Source: UMGS1696 sp964621755
GTDB taxonomy: Bacteria > Bacillota > Clostridia > Oscillospirales > CAG-272
Assembly (NCBI GenBank): GCA_964621755.1
Contig: CAZUPI010000081.1
Location: 1-5,506 of the forward strand
Reading direction: 5' to 3'
Length of the DNA: 5,506 nt
Shown here in pieces: positions 1 through 5,361 of this stretch. The position numbers and the translations under genes are program-made. Position 1 is the stretch's first letter. Every line of letters begins with the position of its first letter. The notes beneath the pieces were generated by a model. It ran no database searches. It worked only from the letters and a program-made list of their open reading frames with translations, and was not told the DNA's origin.

Positions 1-281
1 GCACCTATAAGAAGTGGTGCATTGAAAACGGCAAGAAGTACTTCTCCGTTGCATCCGGCGGCGGCACAGGCCGTACTCTCCACCCGGATAACATGGCAGC
101 TGGTCCTTCCTCTTACGGTATGACCGACACCATGGGCCGTATGCACTCCGACGCTCAGTTCGCAGGTTCGTCCTCCGTTCCGGCACACGTCGAAATGATG
201 GGTCTCATCGGTATGGGCAACAACCCGATGGTAGGCGCTACAGTCGCTTGCGCAGTTGCGGTTGAAGAAGCCAGCAAGTAA
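1..281 (+). CDS. GGGtGRT-family protein, C-terminal part (5' end outside the window)
   Basis: The reading frame is open from base 3 to the TAA at 279-281 and gives 92 C-terminal residues. It contains the motif GGGTGRT (bases 57-77) followed by LHPDNMAAGPSSYGMTDTMG and, near the end, GMGNNPMVGATVACAVAVEE. The motif is the hallmark after which the 'GGGtGRT protein' family is named. From memory, members are about 330 residues, so roughly the last quarter is seen. The family is common in anaerobic Firmicutes, and I know of no established biochemical function. The visible part is rich in Gly, Met and Ala, with no clear membrane segment or signal. Codon use is strongly biased (GGT/GGC, CGT, ATC, AAC, GAA), which suggests high expression. 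A strong terminator follows directly, so this is the last gene of its transcript. The family call rests on recognising the motif. A methionine at base 93 is internal and not the start. Confidence 0.8.
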   Translation, partial: TYKKWCIENGKKYFSVASGGGTGRTLHPDNMAAGPSSYGMTDTMGRMHSDAQFAGSSSVPAHVEMMGLIGMGNNPMVGATVACAVAVEEASK

Positions 282-296
282 TTGAATAAAAAGAGA

Positions 297-340
297 ATGC
301 GGGAAACTTTTTGGGATAAAAGGTTTCCCGCATCTTTTTT
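297..340 (+). terminator. Rho-independent terminator of the GGGtGRT gene
   Basis: The arms ATGCGGGAAAC (297-307) and GTTTCCCGCAT (323-333) are perfectly complementary. The stem extends inwards through a T-G wobble and four T-A pairs to 312/318, leaving the 5-base loop GGGAT. It is followed by C and six T (335-340). The stem starts 15 bases after the stop codon, so it ends the upstream transcript and separates it from the promoter at 355. Confidence 0.93.
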
Positions 341-354
341 GTCGCAGTCTCCCC

Positions 355-383
355 TTGACAATTCTTATAATTTGTAATATAAT
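355..383 (+). promoter_or_regulatory. Consensus sigma-70/sigma-A promoter of the regulator-exporter operon
   Basis: A perfect -35 box TTGACA (355-360) and a perfect -10 box TATAAT (378-383) are separated by exactly 17 bases. The start of transcription should fall near 390, about 24 bases before the GTG at 414. A promoter this strong usually needs a repressor, which fits the ArsR-like first gene of the operon. Confidence 0.9.
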
Positions 384-400
384 CATAATTGAGAATAATT
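361..400 (+). promoter_or_regulatory. Possible operator overlapping the -10 box and start site
   Basis: The arms ATTCT (361-365) and AGAAT (392-396) form an inverted repeat that brackets the -10 box. The same AT-rich stretch carries ATAATT three times (367-372, 385-390, 395-400). An operator here would let the ArsR-like product of the next gene block polymerase. The arms are short and the region is AT-rich, so chance repeats are quite possible; the operator role is inference. Confidence 0.3.
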
Positions 401-401
401 C

Positions 402-408
402 GGAGGGG
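402..408 (+). promoter_or_regulatory. Ribosome binding site fixing the GTG start at 414
   Basis: GGAGGGG lies five bases before the GTG at 414. The ATG at 412-414 is followed directly by TGA, so it cannot be the start. Confidence 0.85.
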
Positions 409-413
409 CGAAT

Positions 414-947
414 GTGAAAAATTTAACCGAAATTATGATGAATCCGGTGCGGATGAGGATTGTGCAGTTCCTTATAGCGCACGAGACCGCTACGCCAAGC
501 GAAATACACGCGGAGCTTTCCGACGTGCCGACCGCCAGTTTGTACCGCCATATCAAAATCCTGCACGAAGCCGGATTCCTTGATGTAGCGGCGGAACGGC
601 AGGTGCGCGGTACCGTCGAGCGGGTCTACCGGCTCGTTCCCAACCCACTAGGAGAGATGTCGACCAAAGAGGGTTCCCTGCTTGTGCAGACTGCCATGCT
701 GTCTATCATGACGGATTTCCAACAATATTTCTCCAATCCCGAAAACGACCCGCAGCGCGATATGCTGGGCCTTTCTACCTCTACTTTGTTGATGACCGAC
801 GAGGAATTTGCTGATTTCACCATGAGGCTGAACGAGGTATTCAACGGAGTCCTCTCGAATACACCTGCGGAGGGACGAAAACTGCGGTGCATCACCTTCA
901 TCTCCTCCCCATGCACGACTGAAAAAAGGAGACGTGACCTATGCTGA
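414..947 (+). CDS. ArsR-like winged-helix transcriptional regulator
   Basis: The product is a 177-residue cytoplasmic DNA-binding protein. The N-terminus (LTEIMMNPVRMRIVQFL) matches the first helix of ArsR/HTH_20-type regulators that sit beside ABC exporters. A helix-turn-helix follows at about residues 27-52 (TPSEIHAEL, then PTASLYRHIKILHEAGFL), with the recognition helix around SLYRHIKIL. A wing runs from about 55 to 75 and ends in RGTVERVYRL. The C-terminal half is helical and probably carries dimerisation and ligand functions. No Cys-rich metal site of the classical ArsR type is seen in the DNA-binding part, so metal sensing is not supported. The start is the GTG behind GGAGGGG. The stop overlaps the start of the ATPase gene by 7 bases (ATGCTGA), implying translational coupling. 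It is probably a repressor of its own operon; this is inferred from position and the very strong promoter. Confidence 0.85.
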   Translation: MKNLTEIMMNPVRMRIVQFLIAHETATPSEIHAELSDVPTASLYRHIKILHEAGFLDVAAERQVRGTVERVYRLVPNPLGEMSTKEGSLLVQTAMLSIMTDFQQYFSNPENDPQRDMLGLSTSTLLMTDEEFADFTMRLNEVFNGVLSNTPAEGRKLRCITFISSPCTTEKRRRDLC

Positions 948-1669
948 GCATTAGAAATTTGACCAAGACCTACGGCGGTGGGAAAACCGCGGTATCCAAC
1001 CTGTCGATTGAAGTAGCAGCGGGCGATATTTACGGTTTTATCGGGCACAATGGTGCGGGGAAAACCACGACCATCAGGTCCGTCGTCGGTATCTGTGACT
1101 TCGAATCGGGCGAAATCCTCATTGACGGCGTGTCCGTGCGCGAGAACCCTGCCTTGTGCAAGACCAAATTTGCCTATATTCCCGACAATCCCGACCTGTA
1201 CGAGTACCTCACCGGCGTGCAGTACCTTTCGTTTATTGCGGATATTTTCGGCATCCCGTCCGTGGAACGGGAAGCGAGAATCCAAAAATACGTAGGCGCG
1301 TTCGGGCTGACTTCTGCACTTGGCGACCTTATTTCCTCGTATTCCCACGGCATGAAGCAGAAGACCGCCGTCATCGGCGCACTGATTCACGAACCTCGCC
1401 TGCTGATTCTCGACGAACCGTTTGTGGGTCTCGACCCCGAAGCTATCGTCACACTCAAGGGCATCATGCACAATATGGTGAGCGGCGGCGCGGCGGTGTT
1501 TTTCTCGACGCACGTGCTCGACGTAGCGGAAAGACTCTGCAACAAGGTCGCGATTATAAAAGAGGGGAAACTCATCGCGGCGGGAGAGACCAACGCATTG
1601 ACGAACGGCAAATCCCTTGAAGAGGTGTTTATGGAGGTGGTACACGGTGACACGCCGGATAAGCTTTAA
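941..1669 (+). CDS. ABC transporter ATP-binding protein, DrrA/CcmA-like exporter type
   Basis: This is a 242-residue nucleotide-binding subunit that should power the permease encoded next, at the inner face of the membrane. Motifs in order are Walker A GHNGAGKT (35-42), a Q-loop region YIPDNPDLYEYLTG (79-92), a signature SYSHGMKQK (133-141), Walker B RLLILDEPFVGLDP (153-166, catalytic Glu 159) and the switch His in STHVLD (H191). The usual Gln of the Q-loop is Asp 82, and the signature is SHGMK rather than SGGQ. I associate both forms with a branch of Firmicute ABC-2 exporters, so the protein is probably active. Length is normal for a single-domain ATPase. AAGGAG (926-931) lies nine bases before the ATG, inside the regulator gene. 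The 3' end overlaps the permease start by 23 bases, so both should be made together. The substrate is unknown. Confidence 0.95.
   Translation: MLSIRNLTKTYGGGKTAVSNLSIEVAAGDIYGFIGHNGAGKTTTIRSVVGICDFESGEILIDGVSVRENPALCKTKFAYIPDNPDLYEYLTGVQYLSFIADIFGIPSVEREARIQKYVGAFGLTSALGDLISSYSHGMKQKTAVIGALIHEPRLLILDEPFVGLDPEAIVTLKGIMHNMVSGGAAVFFSTHVLDVAERLCNKVAIIKEGKLIAAGETNALTNGKSLEEVFMEVVHGDTPDKL
1633..1639 (+). promoter_or_regulatory. Ribosome binding site fixing the permease start at GTG 1647
   Basis: GGAGGTG sits seven bases before the GTG at 1647, within the ATPase gene. The frame stays open upstream to a TTG at 1617, but nothing like a ribosome binding site precedes that codon at the right distance. 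Confidence 0.8.
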
Positions 1670-3269
1670 AAACATCCGCCTTCTTACAAAGGTGCAGACA
1701 TGCAACCTGTTCGGCGGCAACGAATTCCGTCATACGAAAGACAAAAAACGCCGCAGCCGTTGGATAGCAATGGCTGCGACTGTCTGTTTTCTTGTGGTAG
1801 TGTTGATTTTCTATGTCGCCGCATTGTGCGTCGGCTTGACCGTTCTCGGAATGGCAAACCTGATTCCGGAATATCTTTTCACCATTACGTCCCTTGTGAT
1901 TTTCTTTTTTACGATGCTGAAAGCGGGAAGCGTGATATTCCAGAAAAAAGGATACGATATTCTCATGTCCCTGCCCGTATCAGCCGCGGATATCACCATC
2001 AGCCGCTTTCTCACGATGTACGTGTCAAACCTTCTCATCAGCGCACTTGTGATGCTCCCCGGAATCGTCATATATGGAATTGCATCCCGCCCGCCTCTTT
2101 TGTCCTACCTTTTCGCCGTACTGGGAACCGTTTTGCTTCCCCTTCTTCCAATTACCCTTGCAACGGTGTTTGGCGCCGGCGTTACGGCGATAAGTTCACG
2201 TATGCGGCATAAAAGTATCGTCTCAGCCCTCCTCACTATTGTGATTGCCATTGGACTAATCGCAGTAAGCTCTGTTTTCGGCGGTTCCGTGGAAAATTTC
2301 ACCGAAAAAATGCTGCAAAATTTTGCCGAGACCGTGTCGTCACAGCTCAGACATTTGTATTATCCCGCCGCGTGGTTCGGCAATGCGGTCGTGCAGGGAA
2401 GCGCCCTTGCGTTCTTCCTCCTGCTTGCTGTTTCCGCCGCCGTGTTCGCGGTCACCATCTTCCTCGTACAGCATTACTTCAGGCAAATCTGTACCGCTTT
2501 GTTCTCGACCTCGGCGAAAAACGATTATAAAGCGGAGCACCTCAGGGCTTCATCTGTCACGGCCGCTATGTTTCGCCGTGAGATGAAACATTACTTTTCA
2601 TCCAGTATTTACGTTTCCAATACCCTCATCGGCTATATCCTGATGGCGGCAGCCTCCGTTGCGCTGGCTGTCATTGGACCCGAACGGCTCTTTCATCTGC
2701 TTGATGGAAACGGCGATATGGATTTTGCAAAGCTCATTCCCCGCATTCTCCCCTTTTTCCTCTCTCTTCTGGCGACGATTATGCCCACGACGGCGTGCTC
2801 TATTTCCATGGAGGGCAAGCACTGGTGGATTCTCGAAACCCTTCCGGTAAAAAGCTGCGATGTCTGGAACGGAAAAATCCTCGTCAATCTTACGTTAGTA
2901 GGCCCGGCCTATCTTCTGTCAGTTATCTGCTGCCTTCTCGCGGTAAAGCCCACGCTCCCTGAAGCGATATGGATGATACTCATTCCGGCGCTATATATCC
3001 TATTTTCCTCTGTTGCGGGAATTACGGTAAATATCGCGCTCCCTTTGATGGATTGGGACAACGAGGTGCGCGTCGTCAAACAGAGCGCGTCAGTGGCAGT
3101 TACCATGCTCGTGGATTTTATAAGCATTGCCATTCCGGTTATCCTTCTGCTTGCCCTTCCGCTTTCTTACCATATTATCGCGGGAATATGGTGCGCGGTT
3201 CTTGCTGCGTCGACTGCGCTGCTTTATCGCCTCAACGGGAAAAAGCAGCTTACTCAAATTTCCGCATAA
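1647..3269 (+). CDS. ABC-2-type exporter permease, two fused halves, about 12 TM segments
   Basis: With the GTG start at 1647 the protein has 540 residues. A basic cytoplasmic N-terminus (NEFRHTKDKKRRSRW, about 25-39) is followed by hydrophobic stretches near 40-68, 76-98, 127-146, 150-182, 190-213, 253-278, 318-337, 356-378 and about four more towards the C-terminus. The segment DILMSLPVSAADI (104-116) recurs as WILETLPVKSCDV from residue 394, and in both halves it follows a TM pair. This points to an internal duplication of a six-TM ABC-2 unit, so one chain could form the whole membrane pore. The length and the N-terminal FRHTKDKK pattern fit the large putative ABC permeases paired with DrrA-like ATPases. 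The gene overlaps the ATPase by 23 bases and is the obvious partner. The substrate (peptide, lipid, drug) cannot be read from the sequence. TM limits were judged by eye. Confidence 0.9.
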   Translation: MTRRISFKNIRLLTKVQTCNLFGGNEFRHTKDKKRRSRWIAMAATVCFLVVVLIFYVAALCVGLTVLGMANLIPEYLFTITSLVIFFFTMLKAGSVIFQKKGYDILMSLPVSAADITISRFLTMYVSNLLISALVMLPGIVIYGIASRPPLLSYLFAVLGTVLLPLLPITLATVFGAGVTAISSRMRHKSIVSALLTIVIAIGLIAVSSVFGGSVENFTEKMLQNFAETVSSQLRHLYYPAAWFGNAVVQGSALAFFLLLAVSAAVFAVTIFLVQHYFRQICTALFSTSAKNDYKAEHLRASSVTAAMFRREMKHYFSSSIYVSNTLIGYILMAAASVALAVIGPERLFHLLDGNGDMDFAKLIPRILPFFLSLLATIMPTTACSISMEGKHWWILETLPVKSCDVWNGKILVNLTLVGPAYLLSVICCLLAVKPTLPEAIWMILIPALYILFSSVAGITVNIALPLMDWDNEVRVVKQSASVAVTMLVDFISIAIPVILLLALPLSYHIIAGIWCAVLAASTALLYRLNGKKQLTQISA

Positions 3270-3283
3270 ACATATCATTTTTC

Positions 3284-3289
3284 GGAGGT
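3284..3289 (+). promoter_or_regulatory. Ribosome binding site fixing the asparaginase start at 3295
   Basis: GGAGGT lies five bases before the ATG at 3295. The open frame continues upstream to 3127 but only inside the permease gene, where its translation is unrelated to asparaginase. Confidence 0.88.
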
Positions 3290-3294
3290 ATCTT

Positions 3295-4311
3295 ATGTCA
3301 CTCCTGACCATTGAAACACGCGGCGAGCTTATCGAGAATACCCACTTCGGTACGGTCTGTGTCGTATCGGAGCACGGGACTGCGTATGCGCTCGGCCGCT
3401 ATACCGATACGTATTTTTTCCGCTCATCCTCCAAACCGATTCAGGCTCTTCCGGTCCTTCTTCTCGGAATCGACAAAAAGTACGGTCTGACAGATGCCGA
3501 GTGTGCCATCATGGCGGGCTCGAACGCGGGTGAGTCGTACTGTACCGACGTGGTGAAAACGCTCATGCAAAAAGCGGGCGTCACCGACGACGACCTTGTC
3601 ATGAGACCGCGCTACCCATCCCATGAAGGAACGCGGAACGCCGCTCTTGCCGCAGGAGAACCGCCTAAAAAAATCTGGCACGGGTGCACACCGAAGCATG
3701 TCGGCGCTATCCTCCTCCAGCGGGAGTTGACCGGAAGCGGGCGCGGATACGAAAATCCGGCTTCGGCCGCTCAAAGATTCATTCGCTATATCCTTTCCCT
3801 GTTCACCGATACTGCATATGAAGAGATTAAGCTCGGCTGCGATGGATGCGGTGTTCCAGTCTTTGGCGCACCCGGATTTGCTCTCGCAAAATCCTATTTA
3901 AAACTCGCTTGCCCGGAGCTTTTACCTGATAAAAGCCTTGCCGCAGTCACGCGCCGTATGGTAAAGCTGATGAATAGTTATCCGCAACTTATCCGAGGAA
4001 ATGAATATTTATGCACCATTCTGAACCGTTTTCCGAACCTTGTTGCAAAGGGCGGCGCGTCTGGTGTGTATATGTTCGGGCTGAAACAAGAGCGTCTGGG
4101 CGTTATGTTGAAAATTTATGACGGAACGGAAACCTCATGGCAGGTCATTGCTGCGGAGATTCTGCGTCAGATAGCGCCGGACAACAATAGAGAACTTATC
4201 CGAAAGCTGGAGACCTCCGCTCTTTTGGGAACGACATGTCGGGATATCCATAATATGACCGGTGAGACTGTGGGAGAGATGCTGCCATCCTTTGTTCTCA
4301 AACGTTTATAA
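3295..4311 (+). CDS. Asparaginase II-family L-asparaginase (Rhizobium etli-type)
   Basis: The product has 338 residues, the normal size for the asparaginase II family, which hydrolyses L-asparagine to aspartate and ammonia and is unrelated to the E. coli AnsA/AnsB fold. Family landmarks in order are RSSSKPIQALP (43-53) with Ser 44 and Lys 47 in the S-x-x-K arrangement, GSNAGE (75-80), WHGCTPKHVG (128-137) with Cys 131 and Lys 134, GCDGCGVPVFGAP (181-193) with Cys 185, and AKGGASGVY (from 251) with Lys 252. These match, by position, the two Ser-Lys pairs and the Cys/Lys/Cys metal site described for the R. etli enzyme. Two motifs depart from the usual wording: SHxGE is SNAGE and HNCSGKH is HGCTPKH. 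Activity on asparagine is therefore likely but the specificity may differ. No signal peptide is seen, so it is cytoplasmic. It starts 25 bases after the permease without its own promoter, so it is probably the last gene of the exporter operon. No clear terminator follows. Confidence 0.9.
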   Translation: MSLLTIETRGELIENTHFGTVCVVSEHGTAYALGRYTDTYFFRSSSKPIQALPVLLLGIDKKYGLTDAECAIMAGSNAGESYCTDVVKTLMQKAGVTDDDLVMRPRYPSHEGTRNAALAAGEPPKKIWHGCTPKHVGAILLQRELTGSGRGYENPASAAQRFIRYILSLFTDTAYEEIKLGCDGCGVPVFGAPGFALAKSYLKLACPELLPDKSLAAVTRRMVKLMNSYPQLIRGNEYLCTILNRFPNLVAKGGASGVYMFGLKQERLGVMLKIYDGTETSWQVIAAEILRQIAPDNNRELIRKLETSALLGTTCRDIHNMTGETVGEMLPSFVLKRL

Positions 4312-4378
4312 AACCGCTGTAACCAAAAACGAGAATCATACCATAAAGAAAAAGGGTTCATTTAATTTTCAAAAAGTA

Positions 4379-4407
4379 TTGACATATATGGTTATTTATG
4401 ATATGAT
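4379..4407 (+). promoter_or_regulatory. Strong promoter of the methyltransferase gene
   Basis: TTGACA (4379-4384) is a perfect -35 box, followed after 17 bases by TATGAT (4402-4407), one change from consensus. Transcription should begin near 4414, well upstream of the coding start at 4552. Confidence 0.87.
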
Positions 4408-4448
4408 AAATTTAGGGAATAATCGTGTTTGGGACGAGCCTCGCTTGA

Positions 4449-4487
4449 ATGAAATGCAATGGCGCTTTTCACTTCAATATATTTTGA
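4449..4487 (+). CDS. Possible 12-residue leader peptide MKCNGAFHFNIF
   Basis: An ATG at 4449 opens a 12-codon frame that ends in TGA at 4485-4487, immediately before the left arm of the terminator-like hairpin. It also overlaps most of the left half of the alternative hairpin at 4464-4497. This placement fits a leader peptide whose translation chooses between the two structures. The weakness is the lack of a good ribosome binding site; only GAG at 4436-4438 is near the right distance. A second overlapping frame from the ATG at 4454 codes for 27 residues and ends at 4537. That either is translated is inference. Confidence 0.35.
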   Translation: MKCNGAFHFNIF

Positions 4488-4497
4488 GGGGGAAAGC
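4464..4497 (+). promoter_or_regulatory. Candidate antiterminator hairpin in the methyltransferase leader
   Basis: GCTTTTC (4464-4470) pairs with GGAAAGC (4491-4497). After one A/G mismatch the pairing continues as CTTCAA (4472-4477) with TTTGAGG bases 4484-4489, giving about 13 pairs (two are G-T) around the six-base loop 4478-4483. The right arm uses bases 4488-4495, the same ones that form the left arm of the terminator hairpin, so the two structures exclude each other. Pairing was worked out by eye. Confidence 0.5.
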
Positions 4498-4519
4498 TAT
4501 ACCTTCCCCCCTTTTATTT
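4488..4519 (+). terminator. Attenuator-type terminator inside the methyltransferase leader
   Basis: GGGGGAA (4488-4494) pairs with TTCCCCC (4504-4510), with one further G-C pair possible inside, and is followed by C and the T-rich run TTTTATTT (4512-4519). It lies about 75 bases after the predicted transcription start and about 30 bases before the methyltransferase start. It should therefore stop transcripts before the gene unless the alternative hairpin forms. Confidence 0.7.
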
Positions 4520-4539
4520 ATCCTTCAATTGTCATAACT

Positions 4540-4543
4540 GGAG
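4540..4543 (+). promoter_or_regulatory. Ribosome binding site fixing the methyltransferase start at 4552
   Basis: GGAG lies eight bases before the ATG at 4552. A second in-frame ATG at 4558 is also possible but further from the site. The in-frame ATG at 4459 has no such site before it. Confidence 0.65.
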
Positions 4544-4551
4544 CGAAAACT

Positions 4552-5346
4552 ATGGATATGTTTGAGTATTACGGCTATTTTGCCGAAGAAAATACTTCTG
4601 ATAAGCTGATTGAAACCGAAAACCGCGTCATTGATTACCTTTTTGATAAATACCTTCCGAAAAATGGAAACCTTCTCGATTCCTGCGCCGGACTCGGCAG
4701 GAACGCTTTCCGCTTTGCTGACCTCGGCTATACTGTAACTGCGGGCGACTTTATCGCCGAGCATGCCGACGCCATCCGCGCCAATCCGAATGCCGGAAAA
4801 CTCAAGGAGGTCTATTGCGCCAACCCGAGAAACCTATCTGCCTTTGCAGACGGCAGCTTCCATATTGTCATTTCCCTCGGTTCCATGTATCACATGCGTA
4901 CCAAAGCGGAGAGAGAGGTCTTTGTGCGCGAGTCTTTGCGAGTTCTCCAGCCAAACGGCATTTTCGCTTTCACGTATATGACTCCTGTTGCCATGACCTT
5001 TGGGCAGTACTTTAACGCCATGCGTACCTACGATGCCGCGGAGCGCATGAAGGCCTATCGCAAACTGGCTAGCGTGGAAAAAAACCATGTGTGCGATATG
5101 TTCTACGGTATGACACTTGAGGAGATGACCGACATTTCGCGTGAATACAAAATGAAAATTCTGACTGTCGCTTCCACTTACAGTATGCTCTACAACATGA
5201 CAGACGAAGTCGAGAAAATGAGCGATGCGGAATACGAAAGGTTCGTACAGAGCCAAATCGCAACCTGCGAGGACCCTGTCGTGACAAGATACTGCATGAG
5301 AGGCTTGTTTATCGGGCAAAAGCAAACGTTGGACATGTTTGACTGA
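4552..5346 (+). CDS. Class I SAM-dependent methyltransferase
   Basis: The 264-residue product has a Rossmann-type methyltransferase core. The SAM-binding motif I is NLLDSCAGLGRNAFRFADLGY (40-60), of the D-x-x-A-G-x-G-R type, in which the usual first Gly is Cys 45. The strand after it ends in the acidic residue Asp 66 (VTAGDF). Asp 100 in FADGSFH, the strand FHIVISLGSMYHM (103-115) and the later LRVLQPNGIFAFTYM (motif VI) complete the fold. No membrane segment is seen. The C-terminal part (about 150-264) is helical and probably forms the substrate site; the substrate is unknown. The gene is a self-contained transcription unit with its own promoter, an attenuator-like leader and a terminator. 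Such control is typical of genes induced by a ribosome-acting or translational signal, so a resistance or small-molecule detoxification role is possible but unproven. The frame extends 31 codons upstream to 4459, but that stretch overlaps the leader hairpins and reads as non-conserved sequence, so 4552 is preferred. Confidence 0.88.
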   Translation: MDMFEYYGYFAEENTSDKLIETENRVIDYLFDKYLPKNGNLLDSCAGLGRNAFRFADLGYTVTAGDFIAEHADAIRANPNAGKLKEVYCANPRNLSAFADGSFHIVISLGSMYHMRTKAEREVFVRESLRVLQPNGIFAFTYMTPVAMTFGQYFNAMRTYDAAERMKAYRKLASVEKNHVCDMFYGMTLEEMTDISREYKMKILTVASTYSMLYNMTDEVEKMSDAEYERFVQSQIATCEDPVVTRYCMRGLFIGQKQTLDMFD

Positions 5347-5361
5347 ATTTAAAATCATCCC

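Larger units (their letters stand above)
4312..4551 (+). other. 240-base AT-rich intergenic region with promoter and attenuator-like leader
   Basis: This gap is visibly richer in A and T than the genes beside it, especially up to about 4430. The first 65 bases after the asparaginase stop hold no convincing terminator. The rest holds a promoter (4379-4407), short reading frames with ATGs at 4449, 4454 and 4459, two competing hairpins (4464-4497 and 4488-4510) and the ribosome binding site of the methyltransferase (4540-4543). The untranslated leader from the predicted start of transcription, near 4414, is about 138 bases, long enough for regulation by RNA structure. Confidence 0.7.

Noticed and set aside
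1156..1620. Plus-strand open frame of 154 codons inside the ATPase gene
   Set aside because: It is another frame of a region that encodes intact ABC motifs. The product is rich in Arg, His and Pro, typical of an out-of-frame reading.
1617..1646. TTG start ten codons upstream of the permease GTG
   Set aside because: There is no ribosome binding site at a suitable distance, whereas GTG 1647 has GGAGGTG in front of it.
626..1720. Long minus-strand open frame of 364 codons
   Set aside because: It lies opposite the regulator, the ATPase and the permease start, all of which have clear family motifs and ribosome binding sites. Its translation shows no recognisable domain and looks like the complement of biased codons.
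3127..3294. Upstream extension of the asparaginase frame into the permease gene
   Set aside because: The 56 extra codons overlap the permease gene, do not resemble an asparaginase N-terminus or a signal peptide, and ignore the strong GGAGGT before 3295.
4262..4537. 91-codon open frame running from the asparaginase end through the leader
   Set aside because: The first part is out of frame within the asparaginase gene and the rest crosses the promoter and both hairpins. Only the short piece from the ATG at 4454 is kept, as a weak leader-peptide option.
4414..4551. T-box or known metabolite riboswitch in the methyltransferase leader
   Set aside because: No T-box sequence (such as the conserved TGGNACCGCG) and no riboswitch core that I recognise is present. 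The leader is better described as two competing hairpins with short reading frames.
4834..5358. Minus-strand open frame of 174 codons opposite the methyltransferase
   Set aside because: It is antisense to a gene with clear SAM-binding motifs, is rich in His and Cys in the manner of an antisense frame, and crosses no independent promoter or ribosome binding site that I can see.
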